Shown: positions 52,143-61,534 of the stretch, piece by piece | Layout of the letters: every line of letters starts with the position of its first letter | Position numbering within the stretch: the stretch's first letter is position 1 | NCBI RefSeq assembly: GCF_009796745.1 | Contig: NZ_CP047024.1 | Coordinates: 310,001 to 374,000 of the forward strand | Source: Paraglaciecola sp. L1A13 | GTDB lineage: Bacteria > Pseudomonadota > Gammaproteobacteria > Enterobacterales > Alteromonadaceae | DNA: 64,000 nucleotides | Direction of reading: 5' to 3' | Program-made: the position numbers and the translations under genes | Notes under the pieces: generated by a model | Told to the model about the DNA's origin: nothing | What the model saw: only the letters and a program-made list of their open reading frames with translations | The model's database searches: none

Positions 52143-54272
52143 TTGTATCTTTTTGAGGGTTTAAAACAAAAGCTTGAGGCCTACCTCCCCCCGGACAAGG
52201 TAGCGGAAACTCAGCGTGCGTTTGTTGTAGCCCGAGACGCCCATGATGGACAAATGCGTTCCAGTGGCGATCCCTATATAACTCATCCTGTTGCGGTTGC
52301 CGGTATTCTAGCCGATATGCGTCTTGACCATGAAACGATCATGGCGGCATTGCTACACGATGTGATTGAAGATACCCACCATAGTAAAGATGATCTCAGT
52401 GCGCAATTTGGTGAAGCGGTAGGTGAGCTAGTCGAGGGTGTTAGCAAACTCGAAAAAATTCATTTTAGTAACAAGCAAGAAGCCCAAGTCGAAAATTTTC
52501 GCAAGATGTTGATGGCGATGGTGCAAGATATTCGGGTGATTTTGATCAAACTTGCCGATCGGACCCACAACATGCGTACCTTAGGTTCACTGCGACCTGA
52601 TAAAAGACGCCGCATTGCCCGTGAAACTCTGGAAATTTATTCTCCTATTGCCCATCGTTTGGGTATTCACGATATTAAAAATGAGCTGGAAGATTTAGGT
52701 TTTCAAGCCATGTACCCTATGCGTCACCGTGCGCTCAAAGCTGCTGTAAAGCAGGCGCGGGGCAATCGTAAAGAAATTATTGAAAATATCCGCAAAGAAG
52801 TAGAAAGCCGATTAGCGGCTTTTGGCATTGACGCCCAAACCATTGGCCGTGAAAAACATCTTTATTCCATTTATCGCAAGATGAAAAATAAAGAATTGAT
52901 GTTTAACGAAGTCATGGACATCTACGCGTTTCGCGTGGTGGTCGACAGTGTGGATAATTGTTATCGCGCTCTCGGGGCGATGCATGGTTTATATAAACCA
53001 ATCGAAGGGCGCTTTAAAGATTATGTGGCTATTCCTCGTACTAACGGTTATCAGTCGTTGCATACGTCTTTAATTGGTCCTCATGGTATTCCCGTCGAGA
53101 TACAAATACGTACCGGCGAAATGGATAAGATGGCTGATATTGGCGTCGCCGCGCATTGGATGTACAAAGACGACGAAGAATCTAGCGACACCACTGCACA
53201 AGTGCGTGCCCGCAAGTGGATGCAATCATTAATTGAGTTACAACAAAGTGCCAGTTCATCATTTGAATTTATTGAAAATGTAAAAACGGATCTCTTCCCA
53301 GATGAGATTTACGGATTTACGCCCGATGGACGCATTGTCGAGTTACCACTTGGCGCAACAGCAGTCGATTTCGCATATGCGGTGCATACCGGAGTGGGGA
53401 ATACCTGTGTGGGCGTGAAAGTTGAACGGCGTACTTTTTCGCTTAGTAAGCCATTAGAAAACGGTCAAACCGTTGAAATTATTACTTCACCCAGAGCTAA
53501 GCCTAACGCAAGTTGGTTAAACTTTGTGGTCAGTGCTCGTGCGCGTTCACATATTCGTCATTACCTTAAGAACCAGCGTTCAGAAGAAGCTTTCAGCATG
53601 GGAAATCGTTTATTGCGCCATGCATTGGGCAAAATTAAGTTAGATGAAATCCCGCAAGCTGATATCGCACGTGTTTTGGAAGAAACTAAGCATTCTGATT
53701 TTGAATCCCTAGTAGCAGACATTGGTTTAGGTAACGAACTCAGTGCCATTGTCGCGCGACGCTTGTTAGGTGAAGCGGCTGAAATACCAGAAAGCGGACG
53801 TAAAGTGGCCATTCGAGGCACGGAAGGTCTGTTAGTATCTTATTCTCGCTGTTGTCATCCTATTCCAGGGGATGAAATTGTTGCTGTGCTTAGTCCCGGT
53901 CGCGGCATGATGATTCACCAGGCTGGATGTAGCAATATTCGCAAGCTAAGCAAAGAAGAGCCCCAACGTGTATTAGTCATGAAATGGGATGTAGAGCCTT
54001 TTGGCGAGTTCAAGGCTGCTCTGAGAATCGAGTTAATTAACCACCAAGGGACGCTGGCCCATTTAACCAATAATGTGGCGTCATGTGGCTCTAATATTGT
54101 CGGTTTACAAACCGAAGAAAAAGAAAGCGGTATCTATTATATTGATATAGAACTGACCATCAAAGATCGTATTCAGCTAGCGGATGTGATGCGTAAAATT
54201 CGCATTATGCCCGAAGTACAGCGGGTATCCCGACATAGTCAATCTAAGCAGAATAAATCTCCTAACGTATAA
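52143..54272 (+). CDS. spoT: Bifunctional (p)ppGpp synthase/hydrolase SpoT
   Basis: 709 residues (E. coli 702). The start is TTG at 52143, giving MYLFEGLK; E. coli spoT also uses TTG and starts MYLFE. The HD hydrolase domain has HPVAVAGILADM and ALLHDVIEDT with the conserved His-Asp. The synthase domain has RTNGYQSLHTSLIG. TGS (about 390-450, DEIYGFTPDGRIVELP), a helical domain with SRCCHPIPGDEIV, and a C-terminal ACT domain follow. It controls the stringent response. ridA follows 21 bp later and is probably co-transcribed. Confidence 0.97.
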   Translation: MYLFEGLKQKLEAYLPPDKVAETQRAFVVARDAHDGQMRSSGDPYITHPVAVAGILADMRLDHETIMAALLHDVIEDTHHSKDDLSAQFGEAVGELVEGVSKLEKIHFSNKQEAQVENFRKMLMAMVQDIRVILIKLADRTHNMRTLGSLRPDKRRRIARETLEIYSPIAHRLGIHDIKNELEDLGFQAMYPMRHRALKAAVKQARGNRKEIIENIRKEVESRLAAFGIDAQTIGREKHLYSIYRKMKNKELMFNEVMDIYAFRVVVDSVDNCYRALGAMHGLYKPIEGRFKDYVAIPRTNGYQSLHTSLIGPHGIPVEIQIRTGEMDKMADIGVAAHWMYKDDEESSDTTAQVRARKWMQSLIELQQSASSSFEFIENVKTDLFPDEIYGFTPDGRIVELPLGATAVDFAYAVHTGVGNTCVGVKVERRTFSLSKPLENGQTVEIITSPRAKPNASWLNFVVSARARSHIRHYLKNQRSEEAFSMGNRLLRHALGKIKLDEIPQADIARVLEETKHSDFESLVADIGLGNELSAIVARRLLGEAAEIPESGRKVAIRGTEGLLVSYSRCCHPIPGDEIVAVLSPGRGMMIHQAGCSNIRKLSKEEPQRVLVMKWDVEPFGEFKAALRIELINHQGTLAHLTNNVASCGSNIVGLQTEEKESGIYYIDIELTIKDRIQLADVMRKIRIMPEVQRVSRHSQSKQNKSPNV

Positions 54273-54293
54273 ACTTTAAAAGGTAAGCATATT

Positions 54294-54680
54294 ATGTCTA
54301 AGTCCGTTATTCATACTGACAAGGCTCCACAAGCTATTGGTACATACAGCCAAGCGGTTAAATCTGGCACGACTGTCTACTTATCAGGGCAAATTCCACT
54401 TGTAGCTGAAACCATGGAAATGGTCTCTGACGATTTCGCAGCACAAGCCGAACAAGTTTTTAAAAACGTACAAGCTGTATGTGAAGCTGCTGGTGGAACA
54501 ACTAACGATTTAGCGAAAGTTAATATTTTCTTAACGGATTTATCTAACTTTGCCACCGTTAATGAAATTATGAGCAAGTACTTCAAGCAGCCTTACCCAG
54601 CGCGTGCAGCGATTGGTGTAAAAGAATTACCTCGAGGCGCTCAAATTGAAATTGACGGTGTGATGGAGTTACCTGAGTAA
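54294..54680 (+). CDS. ridA: Enamine/imine deaminase RidA
   Basis: 128 residues. It hydrolyses reactive 2-aminoacrylate-type imines formed by PLP enzymes. [23 protein letters not shown], and the C-terminal [22 protein letters not shown] with its catalytic Arg and a Glu are the Rid signature. Its position after spoT is common in gammaproteobacteria. Confidence 0.96.
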   Translation: MSKSVIHTDKAPQAIGTYSQAVKSGTTVYLSGQIPLVAETMEMVSDDFAAQAEQVFKNVQAVCEAAGGTTNDLAKVNIFLTDLSNFATVNEIMSKYFKQPYPARAAIGVKELPRGAQIEIDGVMELPE

Positions 54681-54824
54681 CACCCCGTTTATTTCTGATT
54701 TAACGCTATAATATTGGCGGCGCCTTTGCGCTGTGTTGCGCACGCGTATAGCCCTATACCGTGCGCTGATTAAAAGATGCGGACTTTTGCTCTAGATGCA
54801 TCATAAGAATAAGAACATAAGACT

Positions 54825-55592
54825 ATGACTGCTTTAGCTTCCATGACTGCAGAGCGTTATCAGCGCATCCGTAAATTACTTGCTACTCGCCAGCCCTCCC
54901 TAACGATATGTTTAGAACAAGTGCATAAACCACACAATGTGTCGGCGCTTATTCGCAGTTGCGACGCCGTGGGCATTAATCGAATTCATGCCGTATGGGA
55001 TAGCAACGCAAGATTGCGTAAAAAAACCTCGATGGGTGCTGAAAACTGGGTTTACACAGATATGCATGCCAATATAAGTGACGCAGTGCGTCATTTAAAA
55101 CAGCAAGATATGCAAATTTTGGTCACGCATTTATCTGATGATTCCGTAGACTTTCGTGAGATAGATTATACCAAACCCACTGCCATTATTTTGGGGCAGG
55201 AAAAGAGCGGCGCCACCGAGGAAGCGATTACGTTAGCAGACAAAAACATCGTGATACCCATGGTCGGAATGGTGCAGTCATTAAATGTATCGGTTGCTGC
55301 AGCTGTCGTATTATACGAAGCTCAGCGCCAGCGCGAACTTGCAGGCATGTATAACACTATTAATTTAAGTGAAGAAGAGTGTCAGCGAGTGTTGTTTGAA
55401 GGTGGCTTTCCAGTATTGTCTAGAGTCTGTAAAAACAAATCTATCGGCTACCCTCATATAGATGAAAACGGCAATATAGTAGCGGATGCTAGCTGGTGGC
55501 AAAAAATGCAAATGACTGCCAAAGGTATGCGCAAATTAGAACAAGAAACACTGCGCGATAACGAGCGTATTTATACAAATAAGCGTCCTTAG
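54825..55592 (+). CDS. trmH: tRNA (guanosine-18-2'-O)-methyltransferase
   Basis: 255 residues (E. coli 229). SPOUT-type knotted methyltransferase. Motif 1 HNVSALIRSCDAVG, motif 2 IILGQEKSGATEEA, motif 3 IPMVGMVQSLNVSVAAAVVLYEAQRQR. An N-terminal helical segment MTAERYQRIRKLLATRQPSL and C-terminal extension bind tRNA. It methylates G18 in the D-loop from S-adenosylmethionine. Part of the spoT-ridA-trmH-recG neighbourhood. Confidence 0.95.
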   Translation: MTALASMTAERYQRIRKLLATRQPSLTICLEQVHKPHNVSALIRSCDAVGINRIHAVWDSNARLRKKTSMGAENWVYTDMHANISDAVRHLKQQDMQILVTHLSDDSVDFREIDYTKPTAIILGQEKSGATEEAITLADKNIVIPMVGMVQSLNVSVAAAVVLYEAQRQRELAGMYNTINLSEEECQRVLFEGGFPVLSRVCKNKSIGYPHIDENGNIVADASWWQKMQMTAKGMRKLEQETLRDNERIYTNKRP

Positions 55593-55699
55593 GCTGCTTG
55601 ATTAACTGCAATGAATGCGGCAGTGCTTTTTGGACTGTTTTCGCACAGCCAAAGCAATGCTATCTTGTGTTGCAATTGATCACTGATTAAGGAAATCAA

Positions 55700-56347
55700 A
55701 TGCTTTACCACCTAAAAATCAGACTTGGCGGTTTATTGTTGTTGCTTGCTGCGCTTGTTTCAATGCCTAGCTTTGCTCTGGATCGCACGTTAATAGCCAA
55801 TGATGCCAACAATGTGATGCCCCTATTAGTTGGCCACAGTGCACCGAATACCACATTACAAACTGCAGACGGTGCGCCCGTCAGTTTAAAAGCCTTGACC
55901 ATGCAAAAGCCCACCGTGTTGATATTTTATCGTGGGGGATGGTGCCCTTATTGCAACCGCCAGCTCGCAGGATTGAAAGACATAGAAAGCTCTCTTGATG
56001 AACTTGGCTATCAAATTTTAGCCATCTCTCCAGAAACGCCAGCCCAATTACAAGCGCAAAAATTGCAAAGCAAGTTTACTGTGCAATTATTGTCTGACAG
56101 CAAACTCAACACCATTCGAGGGTTTGGTATTGGGTATTATGTAGCAGATGAAACTACGGCTAAGTACAAAACAAAAAAGGGCGTCGAGCTAAACGCGTCG
56201 GATAGTAGCGGGCATGCCGTTTTGCCTGCGCCCGCGGTGTTTATATTAGACGAGCAAGGCATAATCAAATTTAGTTATGTGAACCCTAATTATAAACAGC
56301 GCTTAGCTCCTGAGTTGTTGTATCAAGCCGCTAAGTATTCTTTATAA
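55700..56347 (+). CDS. Exported AhpC/TSA-family peroxiredoxin-like protein
   Basis: 215 residues with a signal peptide (GGLLLLLAALVSMPSFA). Thioredoxin fold with FYRGGWCPYCNRQLAGL, whose CxxC replaces the single peroxidatic Cys with a following Cys three residues on; this is the peroxiredoxin-like group with GGWCPYCN. LAISPETPAQLQ and SDSKLNTIRGFGIGY follow. It is likely a periplasmic thiol peroxidase or reductase. An insertion between trmH and recG compared with the usual order. Confidence 0.85.
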   Translation: MLYHLKIRLGGLLLLLAALVSMPSFALDRTLIANDANNVMPLLVGHSAPNTTLQTADGAPVSLKALTMQKPTVLIFYRGGWCPYCNRQLAGLKDIESSLDELGYQILAISPETPAQLQAQKLQSKFTVQLLSDSKLNTIRGFGIGYYVADETTAKYKTKKGVELNASDSSGHAVLPAPAVFILDEQGIIKFSYVNPNYKQRLAPELLYQAAKYSL

Positions 56348-56557
56348 CCTTGTTTGCTTGTATTTCTAGCAAGGATCTAACAAATCGGTGTTAAGTTCTT
56401 GCTCCACTTGAGTAAATCGTGAAGTATAATGCACCCGCGCGGCGTTATTCAGACAGAAGGTAGGCGGCTATTTCTTTTTCACAGCATTATTCTAATGAGC
56501 ATACGATCGCTTATCCAACATTGAGGCTTTATGTTGGCGTTAGTCCTATAGGTGCTC

Positions 56558-56617
56558 GATGCTCGGACATTCGATGCGCGGACATGCGATGCTCGGACAT
56601 GCGATGCTCGGACTAGC
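56558..56617 (+). repeat. 15-bp tandem repeat covering the recG start
   Basis: Four units of GATGCTCGGACATGC: 56558-56572 and 56573-56587 (each with small changes), 56588-56602 (exact), 56603-56617 (last bases differ). Each unit contains an ATG in the recG frame (56559, 56574, 56589, 56604). Encodes MLGHS-MRGHA-MLGHA-MLGLA. Confidence 0.9.
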
Positions 56618-58679
56618 CCAAACTCCTGTTACTCAGCTGAAGGGGGTGGGTAGTAAGGTCGCCGAAAAGCTGGAAAAGCTCGGTTTGCATACCGTGCAAG
56701 ACCTGTTGTTTCACTTACCCCATCGTTATGAAGATCGCACTCGAATTTATCCCATCGCTGAATTAATGCCTCATTTACACACCAGTGTAGAAGGAGAGGT
56801 AACATCCTGTGATGTGCAATTTGGCCGTAAGCGCATGCTGATGGTACGTATCAGTGACGGCACGGGGACGATCACACTGCGTTTTTTTCATTTCTCAGCT
56901 GCTCAAAAGAACAGCCTTGAAGAAGGCACGCGTATTCGCTGTTTTGGCGAGGTGCGTCCAGGCAAGTTTGGTCTTGAAATCATGCATCCTGAATATAAAA
57001 CCATCAGTGCTGAATCGCCGACGAATTTAGCCGAGTCACTCACACCAGTTTATCCCTCCACGGAGGGGATAAAGCAGATTACGTTGCGTAATTTAACGGA
57101 GCAAGCCCTCGCATTGCTTGATAAAGGCGGTTTAGCCGAATTGCTACCCGATGGTATGTATCAACATCAAGTGGGCTTAGTGGAGGCATTGCACCTAGTG
57201 CACAGGCCGCCGCCCGATGTGACGCTGACCTTACTAGAAGAGGGCAAACACCCTGCGCAGCAGCGCTTGGCCTTAGAAGAATTACTCGCTCATCATCTAA
57301 GCGTGTTAAAAGTACGCCATCAAAGTCAGCAGCAAAAAGGTTTTGCCATTACACCTAGCAAGCCTTTATTAAAGCAACTACTGGACAGTCTGCCGTTTGA
57401 GTTAACCGGCGCACAAAAGCGCGTTATACGCGATATTCAGCAGGATATGCAACGCCCAACACCTATGATGCGTCTGGTGCAAGGAGACGTGGGCTCCGGT
57501 AAGACTCTAGTCGCCGCTATGGCCGCTTTGTCGGCTATCAGTGCAGGTTACCAAGTGGTTATGATGGCGCCTACGGAGTTATTAGCCGAACAGCATATGA
57601 ATAATTTTCAAGGCTGGTTTGGTCCCCTTGGAATCGAAGTAGGCTGGTTAGCCGGTAAGTTAAAAGGTAAAGCCCGTACTGAAACGCTTGAGAACTTAGC
57701 CAGTGGCCAATTACAGTTATTGGTGGGCACTCATGCTGTGTTTCAAGAAGCTGTTCAATACCAATCTCTCGCATTGGTTATTGTTGATGAGCAACATAGA
57801 TTTGGGGTGCATCAGCGGCTAGCACTGCGTGAAAAAGGCGTGCAACAGGGGGTATTTCCCCACCAGTTAATTATGACTGCCACACCCATTCCGCGCACAC
57901 TCGCCATGACCGCTTATGCAGACCTTGATACCTCAGTTATTGATGAGTTGCCTCCAGGGCGCAAACCTATCACCACCGTAGTCTTGCCCGACACACGCCG
58001 AATTGATGTGGTTGAACGGGTCCGCCTGGCGACCGTTGAAGATGGACGGCAAACATATTGGGTATGCACCCTAATTGAAGAATCGGAAGTGTTGCAGTCA
58101 CAAGCGGCTGAAGAGACCGCGATTGCTCTTGCGTCAGCTTTACCTGAGTTAAAAGTTGGCCTGGTGCATGGCCGTTTAAAAGCTGATGAAAAACAGCGTC
58201 TAATGCAACAATTTAAAGATGGCGAAATGGATTTATTGGTCGCCACCACTGTCATTGAAGTGGGCGTAGATGTGCCCAATGCCAGTTTGATGATCATCGA
58301 AAATCCGGAACGTTTAGGTTTAGCCCAGCTACACCAATTGCGCGGCCGGGTAGGGCGAGGCTCAGTGGAAAGTCACTGTGTGTTGATGTATCAGAGTCCG
58401 CTATCGAAAACTGCCAGCAAGCGTTTAGCCGTGTTGCGTGAGTCACACGATGGCTTTTACATCGCCCAACAAGATTTAGAAATACGGGGCCCAGGTGAAC
58501 TACTCGGCACGAAACAAACTGGTTTAGCCGATTTACGTATTGCTGATTTGGTACGCGACGCCGAGCTTATTCCCCAAGTACAAACCCTGTCTCAGCAATT
58601 ATGGGAACAATACCCAGCTAACGCTCAAGCCATTATTAATCGTTGGCTCGGCCATAAAGAGCAATACGGTCATGCCTGA
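56559..58679 (+). CDS. recG: ATP-dependent DNA helicase RecG
   Basis: 706 residues (E. coli 693) from the first of four in-frame ATGs; AGGTG lies 6 bp before it. The homologous part begins around QTPVTQLKGVGSKVAEKL, so the first ~18 residues come from the repeat. Wedge/OB domain: VEGEVTSCDVQFGRKRMLMV. Helicase motifs: QGDVGSGKTLVAA, MMAPTELLAEQH, VDEQHRFGVHQR, MTATPIPRTLAMT, ATTVIEVGVDVPNA, QLRGRVGRG. It reverses stalled forks. The last 8 bp overlap rsmJ. Confidence 0.95.
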   Translation: MLGHSMRGHAMLGHAMLGLAQTPVTQLKGVGSKVAEKLEKLGLHTVQDLLFHLPHRYEDRTRIYPIAELMPHLHTSVEGEVTSCDVQFGRKRMLMVRISDGTGTITLRFFHFSAAQKNSLEEGTRIRCFGEVRPGKFGLEIMHPEYKTISAESPTNLAESLTPVYPSTEGIKQITLRNLTEQALALLDKGGLAELLPDGMYQHQVGLVEALHLVHRPPPDVTLTLLEEGKHPAQQRLALEELLAHHLSVLKVRHQSQQQKGFAITPSKPLLKQLLDSLPFELTGAQKRVIRDIQQDMQRPTPMMRLVQGDVGSGKTLVAAMAALSAISAGYQVVMMAPTELLAEQHMNNFQGWFGPLGIEVGWLAGKLKGKARTETLENLASGQLQLLVGTHAVFQEAVQYQSLALVIVDEQHRFGVHQRLALREKGVQQGVFPHQLIMTATPIPRTLAMTAYADLDTSVIDELPPGRKPITTVVLPDTRRIDVVERVRLATVEDGRQTYWVCTLIEESEVLQSQAAEETAIALASALPELKVGLVHGRLKADEKQRLMQQFKDGEMDLLVATTVIEVGVDVPNASLMIIENPERLGLAQLHQLRGRVGRGSVESHCVLMYQSPLSKTASKRLAVLRESHDGFYIAQQDLEIRGPGELLGTKQTGLADLRIADLVRDAELIPQVQTLSQQLWEQYPANAQAIINRWLGHKEQYGHA

Positions 58680-59460
58680 TAATCATCCCGTTAAATGTAT
58701 CCCTGTGATCACAGTGCCTAAAGACGCAAGTCAGGGGCTTATTGATAGAGCCAGGAATACGGCACAACAGTGGCGTTTAGTGTTTGCTGAAAATGTCAGC
58801 CAGGGATTAGTGTTAATGCAAAGCGAGGCGCATTTAGCACTTAAGCAGCTCAATGAACCGAAAGTCGGTGAAGTGTTAGTCGATTTTGCCTCTGATGCGC
58901 TAACGTTTAGGCGCCTACACGGCGGTGGTAAAAAAGAAGCCATAGCCAAAGCTGTTGGGTTAAAAGGGCAAACTGAGTTAAGCGTGCTAGATGCAACGGC
59001 TGGCTTAGGCCGTGACGCGTTTGTACTCGCAAGTTTAGGATGTTGCGTTGATATGATAGAGCGCTCACCTGTTGTGTCGGCTTTGTTGGCCGACGGTTTG
59101 ATGCGTGCCCAGCATAGCGATTCGCTGGCGTCTTGGTTACCCAATAGAATGGTATTGCATCATGGTATTGCGGTTGACTTGATGGGTAATTGGTCACACA
59201 GCGTCCCCGATGTAGTGTACCTTGACCCTATGTTCCCTCATCGTAAAAAAAGTGCCGCAGTCAAAAAAGAAATGCGCTTATTTCAGCAGTTATTAGGTCC
59301 TGATGAAGATGCCGATGTCTTGCTAGCGCCGGCATTGGCGTTAGCTAAAAAACGTGTTGTGGTTAAACGTCCTGCTGGGGCGCCATTTTTAGCTGGGCAA
59401 AAACCGCAGATTGAAATGCAGGGCAAAGCAAATCGTTTTGATGTGTATTTGATTAACTAA
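58672..59460 (+). CDS. rsmJ: 16S rRNA m2G1516 methyltransferase RsmJ
   Basis: 262 residues from the ATG at 58672, which overlaps the end of recG by 8 bp; a longer in-frame ORF from 58540 lies inside recG and is not needed. Class I SAM fold: LSVLDATAGLGRDAFVLASLG (motif I), VDMIERSPVVSALL, and DVVYLDPMFPHRKKSAAVKKEM, where DPMFP is the catalytic motif of the YhiQ/RsmJ family. It methylates N2 of G1516 in 16S rRNA. Confidence 0.95.
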   Translation: MPDNHPVKCIPVITVPKDASQGLIDRARNTAQQWRLVFAENVSQGLVLMQSEAHLALKQLNEPKVGEVLVDFASDALTFRRLHGGGKKEAIAKAVGLKGQTELSVLDATAGLGRDAFVLASLGCCVDMIERSPVVSALLADGLMRAQHSDSLASWLPNRMVLHHGIAVDLMGNWSHSVPDVVYLDPMFPHRKKSAAVKKEMRLFQQLLGPDEDADVLLAPALALAKKRVVVKRPAGAPFLAGQKPQIEMQGKANRFDVYLIN

Positions 59461-59509
59461 GGTGTTTTTTTAAACAACAAAATAACGCGCAATAATAGTA
59501 AGGAATTTC

Positions 59510-59905
59510 ATGCAACAAAGCGTATGTAACGTCACTCTGCTGGTGGATGATTACGATAAAGGCATCGAGTTTTATACCCATTCTTTGAGTTTCATCCTGC
59601 TTGACGACATCAAAAATGGCCCAAATTCCCGTTGGGTACGGGTCGCACCAAGTCATAAACTTGGTCAGGCGGGCGCTGCGCTGGTGTTAATGAAAGCTGA
59701 GATAAATCAACATCAGTGGATAGGAAACCAAACAGCTGGTAGCGTGGCTTTCTTTTTACAAACTGATAATTTTCAACGTGATTATGAGAATATGCTGCAA
59801 AAAGGTGTGACCTTTTTAGAGCTGCCCAGAGATGAGCCCTACGCCACAGTCGTAATATTTCAAGACTGTTTTGGTAACAAATGGGACTTGCTGCAGGCAA
59901 AATAA
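59510..59905 (+). CDS. VOC-superfamily (glyoxalase-like) protein
   Basis: 131 residues with two betaalphabetabetabeta modules: VTLLVDDYDKGIEFYTHSL and GSVAFFLQTDNFQRDYENM, ending VVIFQDCFGNKWDLLQ. The E in the last strand and early His of true glyoxalase I are not clearly both present, so the activity is open (lyase, dioxygenase or binding protein). It lies 37 bp before the peroxiredoxin gene on the same strand. Confidence 0.88.
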   Translation: MQQSVCNVTLLVDDYDKGIEFYTHSLSFILLDDIKNGPNSRWVRVAPSHKLGQAGAALVLMKAEINQHQWIGNQTAGSVAFFLQTDNFQRDYENMLQKGVTFLELPRDEPYATVVIFQDCFGNKWDLLQAK

Positions 59906-59942
59906 CGCAATATCAACCACTCACTTTTAAAAAGGACATACA

Positions 59943-60416
59943 ATGATCAAAGTCGGCGATACCTTACCTGAAGTTACCTTTAGCCTGCGTGAAAATGACG
60001 AAGGCAGTAACCCTACTACCGCAGCATTATTTGCGAATAAGAAAGTCGTGCTGTTTGCCGTACCTGGCGCATTTACCCCTACCTGTTCAAACACCCATTT
60101 ACCTGGTTATATCACGTTGGCTGATAAACTTGCCGCAAAAGGCGTTGATAGCATTATTTGCTTATCGGTTAACGATGCTTTTGTGATGGAAGCATGGGGC
60201 AAGTCGCAAAATGCTGAGCATATTACTATGTTAGCCGATGGCGACGCTGCATTTAGCCAAGCGATAGGGTTAGCCAAAGATACGGGGACATTTGGTGGGC
60301 TGCGCTCTGGTCGTTACTCTATGCTGGTTGAAAATGGCGTGGTAAAAGCATTGAACATTGAAGCACCAAGCAAGTTCGAAGTCAGCGATGCCCAAACGAT
60401 GTTAGACAGCCTGTAG
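59943..60416 (+). CDS. Peroxiredoxin, Prx5 type
   Basis: 157 residues. It reduces peroxides with a thiol donor. The peroxidatic motif is PGAFTPTCSNTHLPGY (Cys about 49), then CLSVNDAFVMEAWGK and GGLRSGRYSMLVENG, characteristic of Prx5/AhpE-like single-domain proteins. No glutaredoxin domain is fused. AAAAGGACA precedes the ATG. Confidence 0.93.
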   Translation: MIKVGDTLPEVTFSLRENDEGSNPTTAALFANKKVVLFAVPGAFTPTCSNTHLPGYITLADKLAAKGVDSIICLSVNDAFVMEAWGKSQNAEHITMLADGDAAFSQAIGLAKDTGTFGGLRSGRYSMLVENGVVKALNIEAPSKFEVSDAQTMLDSL

Positions 60417-60462
60417 GGTTTCCCTTCGTTTCACCCGAGCATTCATAGTCAATTGTATAATG

Positions 60463-60497
60463 TGACAATTGTCATCTGCTATTGATGACAGTTGTCT
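60463..60497. promoter_or_regulatory. Paired palindrome before the ABC/two-component operon
   Basis: TGACAATTGTCA (60463-60474) is a perfect 12-bp palindrome; TGACAGTTGTCT (60486-60497) is a near copy 23 bp downstream (about two helical turns). A TATAAT (60456-60461) directly precedes the first. Start codon at 60563. It fits dimer binding by the NarL-type regulator encoded at the end of the operon. Confidence 0.6.
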
Positions 60498-60562
60498 GTG
60501 ATGTCAGCCCCTTTCCTTGTTCATACTCTTTCTACGCTCACAAAACGAAGAAAGGTATCACC

Positions 60563-61534
60563 ATGCAATACTCCACCAGAGCAGTATCCAGTCACTCAAG
60601 CGAGGCGTCATCTAAGGTGATTGCGAGTTTGCGCGGCGTACATAAGCGCTTTAACAATAAAATTGCCCTTAATAATATCGATTTGGATATTCATTCAGCT
60701 CAGGTACTGGCTATCTTGGGCGCCAATGGCGCAGGTAAAACCACGTTAATCAATATCTTACTTGGCAGGTTGAACGCCGATGCGGGCGAGGTGAGTGTAT
60801 TTGGCTATCCCGCGGGCTCGTTACCTGCAAGACGCCAAGCGGGCGCTTTACTACAGATAGCATCGTTACCTGAAACGTTAAAAATTAAAGAGCATATCGC
60901 GCTTTTTCGAAGCTATTACCCGCAACCTATGGCTTATGAAAACGTTATTGAGTACGCAGGATTACAGGGCATGGAAAATCGCTACTCTAAGAAGTTATCT
61001 GGGGGCGAAAAGCAAAGATTACTGTTTGCGTTGAGTATATGCGGCAATCCTAAGCTGCTGTTTTTGGATGAGCCAAGCGTCGGCATGGACGTCGAGGCCA
61101 GAAAAGGCTTATGGCAAGCTATTTTAGACCTTAAAGCCGCTGGAACCGGTATTGTTTTGACGACCCATTATTTAGAAGAAGCCGACAGTTTAGCTGACGA
61201 GATTGTCTTGCTTAACCAAGGTGACATTATTCAGCGGGGTACAACCTGCCAAATAAAGGCCAGTGCTGCCCACACGACTATTCGTTTCAGTGCTGGTAAC
61301 ACTGTTGATGACTTCAATACCGATATAGCTAAACGCTATCGAAATATTGCTGGCGTAGAGCAAGTGCGCATCAGTGGCAAGTTTATCGAGTTGTCTAGCC
61401 AAAATGTGAATCAAACCTTAGCAGCGTTATTAACGCTTTACGCTGATATACAAGATCTAACCGTTTCAAGTGTTGGCTTAGAAGACGCTTTTATACAACT
61501 TAATGAAAATGTTAATAATCAAGGGGAACAATAA
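60563..61534 (+). CDS. ABC-2 transporter ATP-binding protein
   Basis: 323 residues from the ATG at 60563 (GAAAGG upstream); an ORF from 60482 runs through the promoter palindromes and is unlikely. Walker A GANGAGKTT (53-61), signature KLSGGEKQRL, Walker B LLFLDEPSVGMD, H-loop LTTHYLEEAD. A DrrA/CcmA-like C-terminal extension (about 225-323) follows. It drives the permease, with which it overlaps by 1 bp. Exports an unknown compound, perhaps lipid- or antibiotic-related, as the DesK-type sensor suggests. Confidence 0.92.
   Translation: MQYSTRAVSSHSSEASSKVIASLRGVHKRFNNKIALNNIDLDIHSAQVLAILGANGAGKTTLINILLGRLNADAGEVSVFGYPAGSLPARRQAGALLQIASLPETLKIKEHIALFRSYYPQPMAYENVIEYAGLQGMENRYSKKLSGGEKQRLLFALSICGNPKLLFLDEPSVGMDVEARKGLWQAILDLKAAGTGIVLTTHYLEEADSLADEIVLLNQGDIIQRGTTCQIKASAAHTTIRFSAGNTVDDFNTDIAKRYRNIAGVEQVRISGKFIELSSQNVNQTLAALLTLYADIQDLTVSSVGLEDAFIQLNENVNNQGEQ

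Noticed and set aside
58540..59460. Longer rsmJ ORF starting inside recG
   Set aside because: It would overlap 140 bp of recG; the ATG at 58672 gives the normal family length with an 8-bp overlap.
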